Assembly (NCBI RefSeq): GCF_013347965.1
Contig: NZ_CP048810.1
Span: forward strand, 4,153,501 to 4,217,500
DNA: 64,000 nucleotides
Source: Pseudomonas bijieensis
GTDB taxonomy: Bacteria; Pseudomonadota; Gammaproteobacteria; Pseudomonadales; Pseudomonadaceae
Reading direction: 5' to 3'
In this document: one piece after another, positions 1-7,963 of the stretch
Layout of the letters: the number at the start of each line of letters is the position of its first letter
Numbering within the stretch: position 1 is the first letter of the stretch
Position numbers and translations under genes: made by a program
The notes under the pieces: generated by a model
What the model saw: only the letters and a program-made list of their open reading frames with translations
The model's database searches: none
Told to the model about the DNA's origin: nothing

Positions 1-1046
1 GGCTCCAGCGTGCCGCCGGCCAGCTCCACCAGGGTCGGCAGCAAGTCGGCGGTGGACACGGCTGCGCTCACCCGGCCGCTGGCGAACTGCCCCGGCGCAC
101 TGATCAGCAACGGTACGCGGGCAGCCATTTCGAACCAGTGCATTTTGTACCAGAGGCCCTTTTCGCCGAGCATGTCCCCATGATCGCCGGAGAACACGAT
201 GATGGTGTCGTCCAGCAAACCGGTGTCTTCCAGGGTTTGCAGGAGTTTGCCGACGTTGCTGTCGATGTAGTTGCAGGCGCCGAAGTAGGCACGACGGGCA
301 TCACGAATCTTATCCACAGGCAGTGGCTTGTCCCACAGGTCATAGACCTTCAGCAGTCGCTGGGAATGTGGATCGAGTTCTGTTTGCGCCGGGGTCTGCG
401 GCAAAGGGATGTCGTTGTCGTCATACAAATCCCAGAACGCCTTGGGAATCGTGTACGGGTCGTGTGGGTGGGTCATCGATACGGTGAGGCAAAACGGCTG
501 GTCACCGTCCTCGCGGATGTGGTCGAACAGGTACTGCTGGGCCTTGAACACCACTTCTTCATCGAAATCCAGCTGGTTGGTGCGCACGCACGGCCCGGCC
601 TGCAACACCGACGACATGTTGTGGTACCAACTCGGCCGCACATCCGGCTCGTCCCAGTTCACCGCCCAGCCGTAGTCGGCCGGGTAAATGTCACTGGTCA
701 AGCGCTCTTCGTAGCCGTGCAACTGGTCCGGCCCGCAAAAGTGCATCTTGCCGGACAGCGCCGTGCGATAGCCAAGGCGCCGCAGGTAATGGGCGTAGGT
801 CGGCACGTCCGCCGGGAAATCCGCCGCGTTGTCGTACGCACCGATCTTGCTCGGCAATTGGCCGCTCACCAGGGTAAAACGCGACGGGGCGCACAGCGGG
901 CTGTTGCAATAGGCAGCATCGAACACCACGCCCTCGGCGGCCAGACGCGACAGGTTGGGCAGCTTGATCGGCGAAGGACCGTAGATCGGCAACATTGGCG
1001 CGGCCATTTGATCGGCCATGATGAAAAGAATGTTCTTGCGCTTCAT
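1..1046 (-). CDS. betC: choline-sulfatase, 3' part missing
   Basis: Hydrolyses choline-O-sulfate to choline and sulfate, feeding the choline to glycine betaine route for osmoprotection or as carbon, nitrogen and sulfur source. Read on the minus strand, the protein begins MKRKNILFIMADQMAAP, the usual start of bacterial BetC. The sulfatase signature CAPSR is seen, with Cys52 as the residue converted to formylglycine. A second conserved block, SGDHGDMLGEKGLW, is the metal-binding region. About 348 codons are present and the C-terminus lies off the left edge. An in-frame ATG six codons upstream (1064) is possible; 1046 was chosen because it matches the family N-terminus. The gene is divergent from a LysR regulator at 1161, the arrangement known for choline sulfate regulons in Pseudomonas. 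Identification is firm. Confidence 0.93.
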   Translation of the reverse strand, partial: MKRKNILFIMADQMAAPMLPIYGPSPIKLPNLSRLAAEGVVFDAAYCNSPLCAPSRFTLVSGQLPSKIGAYDNAADFPADVPTYAHYLRRLGYRTALSGKMHFCGPDQLHGYEERLTSDIYPADYGWAVNWDEPDVRPSWYHNMSSVLQAGPCVRTNQLDFDEEVVFKAQQYLFDHIREDGDQPFCLTVSMTHPHDPYTIPKAFWDLYDDNDIPLPQTPAQTELDPHSQRLLKVYDLWDKPLPVDKIRDARRAYFGACNYIDSNVGKLLQTLEDTGLLDDTIIVFSGDHGDMLGEKGLWYKMHWFEMAARVPLLISAPGQFASGRVSAAVSTADLLPTLVELAGGTLE

Positions 1047-1160
1047 GTATTCGCGGCATTCCATAGTAGGCAGTTATGCGACATTGCTGCGATTGAGCAT
1101 GTAGCCCCCGGGTTTTGGGGTAAAGCCCATACAGGATAATGACTAGGATAAGCACAGCTT

Positions 1161-2111
1161 ATGTATGACGCCCTGGGTGACCTGTCTCTGGAACTGTTCC
1201 GCGCCTTTGAAGCCGCGGCGCGCCAGCAAAGCTTCACGGCGGCGGCGATTGAGCTGGGCACCACGCAACCGGCCATCAGCCAACAGATCAAACGCCTGGA
1301 AGAACAACTGGGTACGCGGCTGTTCGACCGCATCTACCGCGGCATCGAACTGACCGAGGCCGGGACGATCCTGTTCGAGCAGGTACAGGCCGGCTTGCAG
1401 AGCATCGATGCCGGGTTGAGCGCGATCACCGCCCAGCATCAACACGAAGTGCTGCAAGTCGCCACGGACTTCGCGTTCGCCGCCTATTGGCTGATGCCGC
1501 GCCTGCATCGCTTTCACGCGGCCAACCCGCAGGTGGACGTCAGCCTGGTGACCAGCGAGCGCAACCACAACATGCTCCGGACCGATATCGACGTTGCCGT
1601 GCTATTCGGCGATGGTCGCTTCAAACAAGGCGAAAGTCGCTGGCTGTTCAGCGAAGAAGTCTTTCCCGTGTGTAGCCCGCTGCTGCTCAAGGAACGCCCT
1701 CTGCCCTTGCCTGCCCAGGCCTTGGCGGAATTTCCGTTGCTGCACCTGCGCGCGGGCAACAGCAGCAGTTGGTTCGATTGGAGTGGCGTATTTCGCGAGC
1801 TGGGCATCACTTCACCGCCGGCGCCAGGGCAGTTGCGCTTCGATAACTACACGCTGCTGATCCAGGCGGCGATTGGCGGCCAGGGCGTGGCCATCGGCTG
1901 GCGTCACCTTGTGGATAACTTATTGGCACAGGGGCTGCTGTGTCGTCCGATCGCTGAAACGGTGCTGTCGCGGCTGGGGTATTACGTGGTCCTGCCCCAG
2001 CGCAAACGGCGCGGCGTATTGATCAGGCAATTCGTCGATTGGCTGATGGAAGAACAGGCCAACAGTGCCGAATCGCTCACCGGACTGCCGCTGCCTTCCA
2101 TTGCCGTTTAA
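1161..2111 (+). CDS. LysR-family regulator of choline sulfate use
   Basis: Transcription regulator of 316 residues with an N-terminal winged helix-turn-helix at about residues 10-68 (FRAFEAAARQQSFTAAA ... QPAISQQIKRLEEQLG) and a C-terminal periplasmic-binding-like effector domain. The short N-terminus and the divergent position to betC match the regulators annotated as choline sulfate utilization regulators. By family it would bind the 114-bp intergenic region and respond to choline sulfate or choline; that effector is inferred, not seen. The start ATG at 1161 is 114 bp from the betC start. No obvious alternative start lies upstream. Confidence 0.88.
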   Translation: MYDALGDLSLELFRAFEAAARQQSFTAAAIELGTTQPAISQQIKRLEEQLGTRLFDRIYRGIELTEAGTILFEQVQAGLQSIDAGLSAITAQHQHEVLQVATDFAFAAYWLMPRLHRFHAANPQVDVSLVTSERNHNMLRTDIDVAVLFGDGRFKQGESRWLFSEEVFPVCSPLLLKERPLPLPAQALAEFPLLHLRAGNSSSWFDWSGVFRELGITSPPAPGQLRFDNYTLLIQAAIGGQGVAIGWRHLVDNLLAQGLLCRPIAETVLSRLGYYVVLPQRKRRGVLIRQFVDWLMEEQANSAESLTGLPLPSIAV

Positions 2112-2116
2112 CGCGC

Positions 2117-2776
2117 CTACACGGCCGCGATAAAACTGACGTGCTCGCCCACATGCAGGTTCAGGCGCAGCTCATCGGCGATGCCGACCGCCACCCGGTT
2201 GAGCCGCTCCAGGGATTCGGCCATTCCAGGCTCCAGGCTCGTACTGACTTGGCTGAAATGCTCGATGCCCAAGCCTGGCGCGGCGTAAGGCGCATTGATC
2301 AAGGTCCACTGCAAGGTGCTGTTCTTCAACGCATCGAGTACTTCTTCGGCGGCATGGCGCTGCAAATCGTCATCCGTCGGCTCTTCGTCGAGCACGGCGA
2401 AGTCACCCACCAGGAACAGCCGTGGAATATTCACCGCCTGCATGCCGGCGATCAGTGAATCCACAGCCAATACTTGCTCTACGGGGCCGGGAATCAATGT
2501 GCGTTCCACTTGTTCGCTGTTCATCGGCAACCCTGGCGCATTCAACAGACACACCACGGCACTGGCGCCGGCCACACTCTGCTTGACCCGCTCGGGGTCG
2601 AAAAGATCACCGGTCTTGGTCCGCAAGCCCGGGCGTGGAGCCAGGGCGGTGAGATCGTCGAGAATGGCGATGACTTCGTGCTGGCGCCGTAGCATTTCAG
2701 CCATCAACGCACTGCCGAGACTACTCATGGCACCATAGAGCACCACTTTGATGACCGGGGTTTCGGCGTTTTTCAT
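2117..2776 (-). CDS. NAD(P)-binding Rossmann-fold protein (NmrA/SDR-like)
   Basis: A 219-residue protein whose N-terminus, IKVVLYGAMSSLGSALMAEML, carries a Rossmann dinucleotide loop in which the usual GxxGxxG is replaced by GAMSSLG, as in NmrA/YwnB-like atypical short-chain dehydrogenases. It lacks a clear YxxxK catalytic pair, so it may act as a redox sensor or an epimerase-like enzyme rather than a classical dehydrogenase. The start at 2776 was chosen over upstream starts because AGGAAAAA lies just before the ATG. The gene is divergent from the DOPA-dioxygenase-like gene at 2862 and ends 5 bp from the convergent LysR gene. Substrate is unknown. Confidence 0.75.
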   Translation of the reverse strand: MKNAETPVIKVVLYGAMSSLGSALMAEMLRRQHEVIAILDDLTALAPRPGLRTKTGDLFDPERVKQSVAGASAVVCLLNAPGLPMNSEQVERTLIPGPVEQVLAVDSLIAGMQAVNIPRLFLVGDFAVLDEEPTDDDLQRHAAEEVLDALKNSTLQWTLINAPYAAPGLGIEHFSQVSTSLEPGMAESLERLNRVAVGIADELRLNLHVGEHVSFIAAV

Positions 2777-2861
2777 GGCTGTTTTTCCTTTTTTTCCGCG
2801 TATAAGGCCTCTGACCCGCGGAAAACGGCGAGGGTTCGGCCTCTTTTTCAAGGAGTGACAG

Positions 2862-3200
2862 ATGCAGCGGATCAAGGGCTACCACGCCCACGTGTATTTC
2901 GACGCCAATACCCTCGACCAGGCCCGGGCCCTGTGCGAGGAAGCGGCGCAACTGTTCCCGCTGAAAATGGGCCGCGTCCACCAACGCCCGGTCGGCCCGC
3001 ACCCGGACTGGAGCTGTCAGCTGGCGCTCGATCCGCAGTACATCGGCGTGGTCCTGCCGTGGTTGGCGCTCAATCGCAAGGGGTTGGTGATTTTCATGCA
3101 CCCGGATACGGGCGATGACTTGATGGACCACACCGAGCACGCGATCTGGATGGGCGCGGTGCGGCCATTGGATCTTTCGGCCTTTAAAGCAAACCCCTGA
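2862..3200 (+). CDS. DOPA 4,5-dioxygenase family protein
   Basis: A 112-residue protein of the DOPA 4,5-dioxygenase-like family. Visible family features are the N-terminal GYHAHVYFD, a central VGPHPDWSCQLA, and FMHPDTGDDLMDHTEHAIWMG. The histidines in HAHVYF, GPHPDW and DHTEHA are the likely metal ligands and catalytic bases. The fungal member cleaves the catechol ring of DOPA; the bacterial substrate is generally not known. An AAGGAG ribosome site precedes the ATG at 2862. It stands alone between the divergent NmrA-like gene and a REPIN. Confidence 0.85.
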   Translation: MQRIKGYHAHVYFDANTLDQARALCEEAAQLFPLKMGRVHQRPVGPHPDWSCQLALDPQYIGVVLPWLALNRKGLVIFMHPDTGDDLMDHTEHAIWMGAVRPLDLSAFKANP

Positions 3201-3207
3201 GGTTTCT

Positions 3208-3336
3208 GTGGCGAGGGGATTTATCCCCGCTGGACTGCGCAGCAGGCCCAAAAGGACATTACGCATTTGAGCTGACACGGCGTGATCATTGATTAGGGCC
3301 GCTTCGCGCCCCAGCGGGGATAAATCCCCTCGCCAC
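3208..3336. repeat. REPIN (GTGGCGAGGGGATTTATCCCC type)
   Basis: Two inverted copies of a REP with core GTGGCGAGGGGATTTATCCC lie at the ends of this 129-bp block, forming a long imperfect hairpin. The same sequence recurs at 30612-30743 and 52364-52476. REPINs are non-autonomous and are mobilised by RAYT transposases; none is encoded in this window. Confidence 0.88.
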
Positions 3337-3394
3337 AAGAACACTGCTCGTCGCAGCATCATCACGACTCATCATTCCCTGGCGTTGCGAAAGC

Positions 3395-3409
3395 TGGCTG
3401 AAAGCTTGC
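3395..3409 (+). promoter_or_regulatory. candidate sigma-54 (-24/-12) promoter for the citrate transporter
   Basis: TGGCTGAAAGCTTGC has TGGC and TTGC with GG-N10-GC spacing, the sigma-54 signature. It lies about 220 bp upstream of the CitMHS gene, which implies a leader of roughly 200 nt starting near 3421. No enhancer was identified; the REPIN lies directly upstream. Confidence 0.55.
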
Positions 3410-3495
3410 GCGATTAGGATCGCCCCCACTACCGGCAAAAGACCGGTGGCCAGAGGCGAGCTCCAAAGGCTCGTTCGGCCCTTTTAACAACAACA

Positions 3496-3576
3496 ATGGT
3501 GATTCTGATGTCCGCTGCTACCCGTCCCGCTGCACCCACTCCATCCGTCCGTCCCGAGCCCTGCATCCTGCGCTGA
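3496..3576 (+). CDS. candidate 26-codon upstream ORF in the citM leader
   Basis: The ATG at 3496 overlaps the end of AACAACAACAATGG. That sequence matches the AAnAAnAA catabolite-activity motif bound by Hfq/Crc in Pseudomonas. The frame encodes 26 residues, rich in Pro, Ala and Arg, and stops with TGA at 3576, 53 bp before the CitMHS start. There is no good Shine-Dalgarno. A stem-loop (ACCGG/CCGGT, about 3430-3450) precedes it. This could be a leader peptide whose translation is blocked by Hfq/Crc when preferred carbon is present, or the CA motif alone may matter and the ORF be incidental. It is too short to judge by codon use. Confidence 0.4.
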   Translation: MVILMSAATRPAAPTPSVRPEPCILR

Positions 3577-3629
3577 CCCATCCGGTTCGCCTTTGCCCGC
3601 CGCGCCACGCCACGCCTGGAGTATTTCCT

Positions 3630-4937
3630 ATGCTGACTTTCCTTGGCTTCGCCATGGTCATCACGTTCATGTTCCTGATCATGACCAAGCGCCTGTCCGC
3701 GCTGATCGCCTTGATCATCATCCCGATCCTGTTCGCCCTGTTCGGTGGTTTTGCGCCGAAGATCGGCCCGATGATGCTCGAAGGCATCACCAAGCTCGCC
3801 CCGACCGGGGTGATGCTGATGTTCGCGATTCTGTATTTTGCCCTGATGATCGACTCCGGCCTGTTCGACCCGGCCGTGCGCAAGATCCTCAAGCTGGTCA
3901 AGGGCGACCCGTTGAAAGTTTCGGTCGGTACCGCCGTCCTGGCGCTCGTCGTTTCCCTCGATGGTGACGGCGCGACCACTTACATGATCTGCGTCGCCGC
4001 GATGCTGCCGCTCTACAGCCGCATCGGCATGAGCCCGCGCATCATGGCTGGCCTGATCATCCTCGCCGGTGGCGTGATGAACATGACCCCGTGGGGCGGT
4101 CCGACGGCCCGCGCGGCCAGTGCGCTGCACGTGGACCCGTCCGACATCTTCGTGCCGATGATTCCTGCGATGGCCGCCGGCGTGGTGGCGATCCTGGTGA
4201 TTGCCTACTTCTACGGCAAGCGTGAACGGGCGCGCCTGGGTGAATTGCACCTGGTCGGCGACGAGATCGATCACAGCGAAATCAGCGTTTCGCAGTTCCC
4301 GGATGCTCGCCGTCCGAAGCTGATCTGGTTCAACGGCCTGTTGACCCTGGCGTTGATGTGCACCCTGATCGCCGGCCTCCTGCCGCTCCCCGTGCTGTTC
4401 ATGGTGGCGTTCAGTATCGCGATGATCGTCAACTACCCTTGCCTGCAACAGCAGAAGGATCGCGTCGCGGCTCATGCCGGCAGCGTGTTGTCGGTGGTCA
4501 GTCTGATTTTCGCAGCAGGTATTTTCACTGGTATCCTGTCCGGCACCGGCATGGTCGATGCCATGTCGAAAAGCCTGCTGGCGGTGATCCCTGATTTCCT
4601 CGGCCCGTACCTGGCGGTGATCACGGCGCTGGTAAGCATGCCATTCACGTTCTTCATGTCGAACGACGCGTTTTACTATGGTGTGTTGCCAGTGCTCTCC
4701 GAAGCGGCCAGCCACTACGGCATCACCGCGGTGGAAATGGCCCGGGCCTCGATCGTCGGCCAACCGGTCCATCTGCTGAGCCCGCTCGTACCATCGACCT
4801 ACCTGCTGGTAGCGCTGGCCGGGATCGAGTTCGGCGATCACCAACGTTTCACCCTGAAGTGGGCAGTACTGGTCTGCCTGTGCATACTGGTTGCGGCATT
4901 GCTGTTGGGGACTTTCCCGCTGTTCAGCACTCTGTAA
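3630..4937 (+). CDS. CitMHS-family citrate/Mg2+:H+ symporter
   Basis: A 435-residue integral membrane protein with about 11-12 hydrophobic segments. Family landmarks are the N-terminal MLTFLGFAMVITFMFLIMTKRLSAL, the SLDGDGATTYMI block around residue 110 and GGVMNMTPWGGPTARA around residue 150. Members import citrate complexed with a divalent cation together with protons. The gene appears monocistronic: a REPIN and a probable sigma-54 leader lie upstream and a hairpin lies between it and terC. Leader features (CA motif, uORF) suggest catabolite repression. A bacterial paralogue transporting another tricarboxylate cannot be excluded. Confidence 0.88.
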   Translation: MLTFLGFAMVITFMFLIMTKRLSALIALIIIPILFALFGGFAPKIGPMMLEGITKLAPTGVMLMFAILYFALMIDSGLFDPAVRKILKLVKGDPLKVSVGTAVLALVVSLDGDGATTYMICVAAMLPLYSRIGMSPRIMAGLIILAGGVMNMTPWGGPTARAASALHVDPSDIFVPMIPAMAAGVVAILVIAYFYGKRERARLGELHLVGDEIDHSEISVSQFPDARRPKLIWFNGLLTLALMCTLIAGLLPLPVLFMVAFSIAMIVNYPCLQQQKDRVAAHAGSVLSVVSLIFAAGIFTGILSGTGMVDAMSKSLLAVIPDFLGPYLAVITALVSMPFTFFMSNDAFYYGVLPVLSEAASHYGITAVEMARASIVGQPVHLLSPLVPSTYLLVALAGIEFGDHQRFTLKWAVLVCLCILVAALLLGTFPLFSTL

Positions 4938-4952
4938 CTGTAACGGCATCAA

Positions 4953-4990
4953 ACGACTACGCCGCCAGCTCATCGCTGGCGTCGTGGTTT
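4953..4990 (+). terminator. hairpin between citM and terC
   Basis: GCCAGC-tcat-cGCTGGC forms a perfect short stem within a longer imperfect one (ACTACGCC... GGCGTCGT), followed by GGTTTAA. The U-tract is short, so this may be a weak terminator or part of the terC leader. It does not resemble the yybP-ykoY manganese riboswitch. Confidence 0.4.
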
Positions 4991-5013
4991 AACACTCGCT
5001 CAAAGGAACTCAC

Positions 5014-5781
5014 ATGGAATGGCTGACCAACCCGGAAATCTGGGTTGCCTTCTTTACCCTGACCGCCCTGGAAATTGTCCTGGGTATCGACAACATCATC
5101 ATGATCTCGATCCTGGTCAGCCGCATGCCCAAGCACATGCAGGCGCGCACCCGGATCTTCGGCCTGGCGCTGGCCATGGTCACGCGGATCCTGTTGCTGC
5201 TGTCCATCACCTGGGTCATGCGCCTGACCGCCGACTTGTTCGAAGTGTTCGGCCAGGGTATCTCCGGTCGTGACCTGATCCTGTTCTTCGGTGGCCTGTT
5301 CCTGCTGTGGAAAAGCTCCCAGGAGATGTACCACGCGCTGGAAGGCGAAGATGAAACCAACGACGAGCCTGCGGGCAAGGGCGGCAATTTCATCTACACC
5401 ATCATCCAGATCGCGATCATCGACATCGTGTTCTCCCTGGACTCGGTCATTACCGCCGTCGGCATGGTCTCCCACGTACCGGTGATGGTGGCGGCGATCA
5501 TCGTTGCCGTGCTGGTGATGATGCTGGCCTCGGCCACCATCAGTGAGTTCATCGACAAGCACCCGTCGCTGAAAATGCTGGCGCTGTCGTTCCTGCTGGT
5601 GGTCGGTACCGTGCTGATCGCCGAATCGTTCGACGTGCACGTACCAAAAGGCTACGTCTACTTCGCCATGGCCTTCTCCCTGGCGGTGGAAGCGATCAAC
5701 ATCAAGATGCGCACGGCGATTGCCCGCAAGCGCAAGCAGCAGGATCCGGTGAAACTGCGTAAGGATGTTCCGGGCCAGTAA
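5014..5781 (+). CDS. TerC-family integral membrane protein
   Basis: A 255-residue membrane protein of the TerC superfamily. It has the conserved LEIVLGIDNIIMI in the first helix and IDIVFSLDSVITAVG in a later helix; the paired acidic residues are the family hallmark. TerC proteins are linked to tellurite resistance and, in several bacteria, to Mn2+ export or metallation of secreted enzymes. The C-terminus is cationic (RKRKQQDPVK) and cytosolic. Seven hydrophobic segments can be counted. It is followed 22 bp later by a strong terminator, so it is transcribed alone or with the upstream gene by read-through. The metal transported is unknown. Confidence 0.88.
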   Translation: MEWLTNPEIWVAFFTLTALEIVLGIDNIIMISILVSRMPKHMQARTRIFGLALAMVTRILLLLSITWVMRLTADLFEVFGQGISGRDLILFFGGLFLLWKSSQEMYHALEGEDETNDEPAGKGGNFIYTIIQIAIIDIVFSLDSVITAVGMVSHVPVMVAAIIVAVLVMMLASATISEFIDKHPSLKMLALSFLLVVGTVLIAESFDVHVPKGYVYFAMAFSLAVEAINIKMRTAIARKRKQQDPVKLRKDVPGQ

Positions 5782-5802
5782 GGGTTGCGGGGCAATGAAT
5801 GA

Positions 5803-5825
5803 AGGGGCTTTCGAGCCCCTTTTTC
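5803..5825 (+). terminator. rho-independent terminator of terC
   Basis: AGGGGCTTTCGAGCCCCTTTTT: a GGGGCT/AGCCCC stem with a short loop and a U-tract, 22 bp after the terC stop. Confidence 0.88.
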
Positions 5826-5857
5826 ATGCCTGCCGGAAGGTAACCGGATGCAAAACC

Positions 5858-5947
5858 TGTGGGAGCGAGCCTGCTCGCGATGAGGCCGCAACATTCAATA
5901 TCTTCATTGGCTAACAGACCGCTATCGCGAGCAGGCTCGCTCCCACA
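5858..5947. repeat. REPIN (TGTGGGAGCGAGCCTGCTCGCGAT type)
   Basis: Inverted pair of REPs: TGTGGGAGCGAGCCTGCTCG at the left end and its complement at the right end, 90 bp in total. Other copies of this family lie at 15518, 38859 and 51481. Confidence 0.9.
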
Positions 5948-6118
5948 GGGTTTCGTGGTGTCTTTGGTGAATGGTTTTTTATGACAGTTTTGTTTCAAAG
6001 CCATCTTTAGCTGTGCAATGCTGGCGCTCGAACCGTTCGGCAACTACAGCTTAAGTACAAGAAAGAAGAATGTGGCATCGTCAATTTGTCCCTTTGGGAC
6101 GCTAACAGGGGGCTCCTC

Positions 6119-7777
6119 ATGCTGACCCTGCTGAATTTGCTCTCCGCCGTGGCCCTGCTGATCTGGGGCACGCATATCGTGCGTACCGGCATCTTGCGGG
6201 TCTATGGCTCGAACCTGCGCCATGTCATCGGCCAGAACATGTCCCGGCGCTGGCTGGCGTTTGTCGCCGGCATCATGGTCACGGCCATGGTCCAGAGCAG
6301 CAACGCCACGGCCATGCTCGTCACCTCGTTCGTTGGCCAGGGCCTGATGGCGCTGACCCCGGCCCTGGCGACGATGCTGGGCGCCGATGTCGGCACCGCG
6401 CTGATGGCACGGGTGCTGACCCTCGACCTTTCGTGGCTGTCGCCGCTGCTGATTTTCCTCGGGGTGATATTTTTCCTGTCGCGCAAACAGACCCGCGTCG
6501 GGCAAATGGGCCGGGTCGGCATCGGCCTGGGCCTGATCATCCTGGCCCTGCAATTGATCGTCGAAGCCGCCGCTCCCATCACCCATGCCCAGGGCGTGAA
6601 AGTGATCTTCGCCTCGCTGACCGGCGACATCCTGCTCGATGCCTTGGTCGGTGCGCTGTTCGCGATGATCTCCTATTCCAGCCTGGCCGCCGTGCTGTTG
6701 ACCGCGACATTGGCCGGCGCCGCGGTGATCAGCCTGCCAGTGGCCATCGGCCTGGTGATCGGCGCCAACATCGGCAGCGGCGTCCTGGCATTCCTCAGTA
6801 CCAGCATGCAGAACACCGCCGGGCGCCAGGTGGCGCTGGGCAGCCTGTTGTACAAGCTGATCGGGCTGTTGCTGATCATTCCAGTGCTCGATCCGCTGGT
6901 GGGCTGGCTGGACGGCCTGGATTTCAGCCCTCAGGAAACGGTCATCGGTTTCCATCTGCTCTATAACGCCGTGCGCTGCCTGGTGCTGCTGCCCAGCGTC
7001 GCGCCGATGGCCAGGCTCTGCACATGGTTGCTGCCGGAACGTCCGAACACCAACGGCACGGCCACGCCCCGGCATCTGGACCTCGCGGCCCTCGCCACGC
7101 CAAGCCTGGCGCTGGCGAACGCCGCCCGGGAAACCCTGCGCATCGGCGACCTGATTGAAAACATGCTCGAAGCCATGCTCGACGTGCTGCGCGGCGAGCA
7201 GACCGCGGTCACCCAGGAAGTACGGCGCATGAGTGATGACATTGAGGCGTTGTGCAGCGCCATCAAGTTGTACATGGCGCAAATGCCCCGCGAGGACCTT
7301 AGTGAACAGGACAGCCGTCGCTGGGCGGAAATCATCGAGCTGGCGATCAACCTCAAGCTGGCCAGCGATCTCATCGAGCGCATGTTGCGCAAGGTCCAGC
7401 AGCAGAAGACCTCGCAACGGCGCTCGTTTTCCGAGGTAGGCCTGGAGGAGCTGGCCGGGCTGCACAGCCACTTGATCGCCAACCTGCGGCTGGGCCTGTC
7501 GGTGTTCCTCAGTGCCGATCGGGAAAGCGCCCGCCAGTTGCTGCGTGAGAAACGGCGCTTTCGGGCGCAGGAACGGCGAATGGCCCATGCCCATGTCAGC
7601 CGCCTGCAGCGCAAGGTCGTGCAAAGCCTGGAGACCAGTTCCCTGCACCTGGAGCTGATCGCCGACATGAGACGCCTCAATTCGCTGTTTTGCGGCAGCG
7701 CCTATGTGGTGCTGGAGACGTCCGAGATCGGCGCGCTGGCGGCGGATGAAATTAGCGACATTACCCATTCGCCGTGA
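6119..7777 (+). CDS. Na/Pi cotransporter family protein with PhoU-like tail
   Basis: A 552-residue protein. Residues 1-310 carry two repeated Na/Pi-cotransport membrane modules with the QSSNATAMLVTSFV block near residue 60 and a paired SYSSLAAVLLTATLAG block near residue 190. After residue 330 the protein is cytosolic and helical (AARETLRIGDLIENMLEAML...), resembling PhoU. Bacterial members are assigned to sodium-driven phosphate uptake or homeostasis; the direction and role here are inferred. The start at 6119 was preferred over 6086 because AGGGGG sits a few bases upstream and the membrane module begins immediately. Monocistronic by context. Confidence 0.87.
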   Translation: MLTLLNLLSAVALLIWGTHIVRTGILRVYGSNLRHVIGQNMSRRWLAFVAGIMVTAMVQSSNATAMLVTSFVGQGLMALTPALATMLGADVGTALMARVLTLDLSWLSPLLIFLGVIFFLSRKQTRVGQMGRVGIGLGLIILALQLIVEAAAPITHAQGVKVIFASLTGDILLDALVGALFAMISYSSLAAVLLTATLAGAAVISLPVAIGLVIGANIGSGVLAFLSTSMQNTAGRQVALGSLLYKLIGLLLIIPVLDPLVGWLDGLDFSPQETVIGFHLLYNAVRCLVLLPSVAPMARLCTWLLPERPNTNGTATPRHLDLAALATPSLALANAARETLRIGDLIENMLEAMLDVLRGEQTAVTQEVRRMSDDIEALCSAIKLYMAQMPREDLSEQDSRRWAEIIELAINLKLASDLIERMLRKVQQQKTSQRRSFSEVGLEELAGLHSHLIANLRLGLSVFLSADRESARQLLREKRRFRAQERRMAHAHVSRLQRKVVQSLETSSLHLELIADMRRLNSLFCGSAYVVLETSEIGALAADEISDITHSP

Positions 7778-7963
7778 ACGACTGGCGCGTTGGTCAGTCA
7801 GTAACAATGGCTCGGGCCTGAAACCGTTCACCGGCCCGCCTGCTCCCGCTGTCATGAAAACCCCATAGATTCGATAGGAGGAGCGAGCCGACCCCGGGCG
7901 ACGATCCGCCGATGATGGCCTGCCCGGCACCATGGATCTCCACTCAGCCGCCAGGAAGCCCTT

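Noticed and set aside
138..1139. 333-residue plus-strand frame opposite betC
   Set aside because: The minus strand encodes a clear sulfatase with its CAPSR signature; the plus frame has no recognisable motif.
3429..4973. 514-residue minus-strand frame opposite the citrate transporter
   Set aside because: Composition (His, Gln, Arg, Asp rich) is that of an antisense shadow of a GC-rich membrane protein gene.
4938..5013. Manganese (yybP-ykoY) riboswitch ahead of terC
   Set aside because: Only 76 bp are available and the single hairpin lacks the paired conserved loops of that class.
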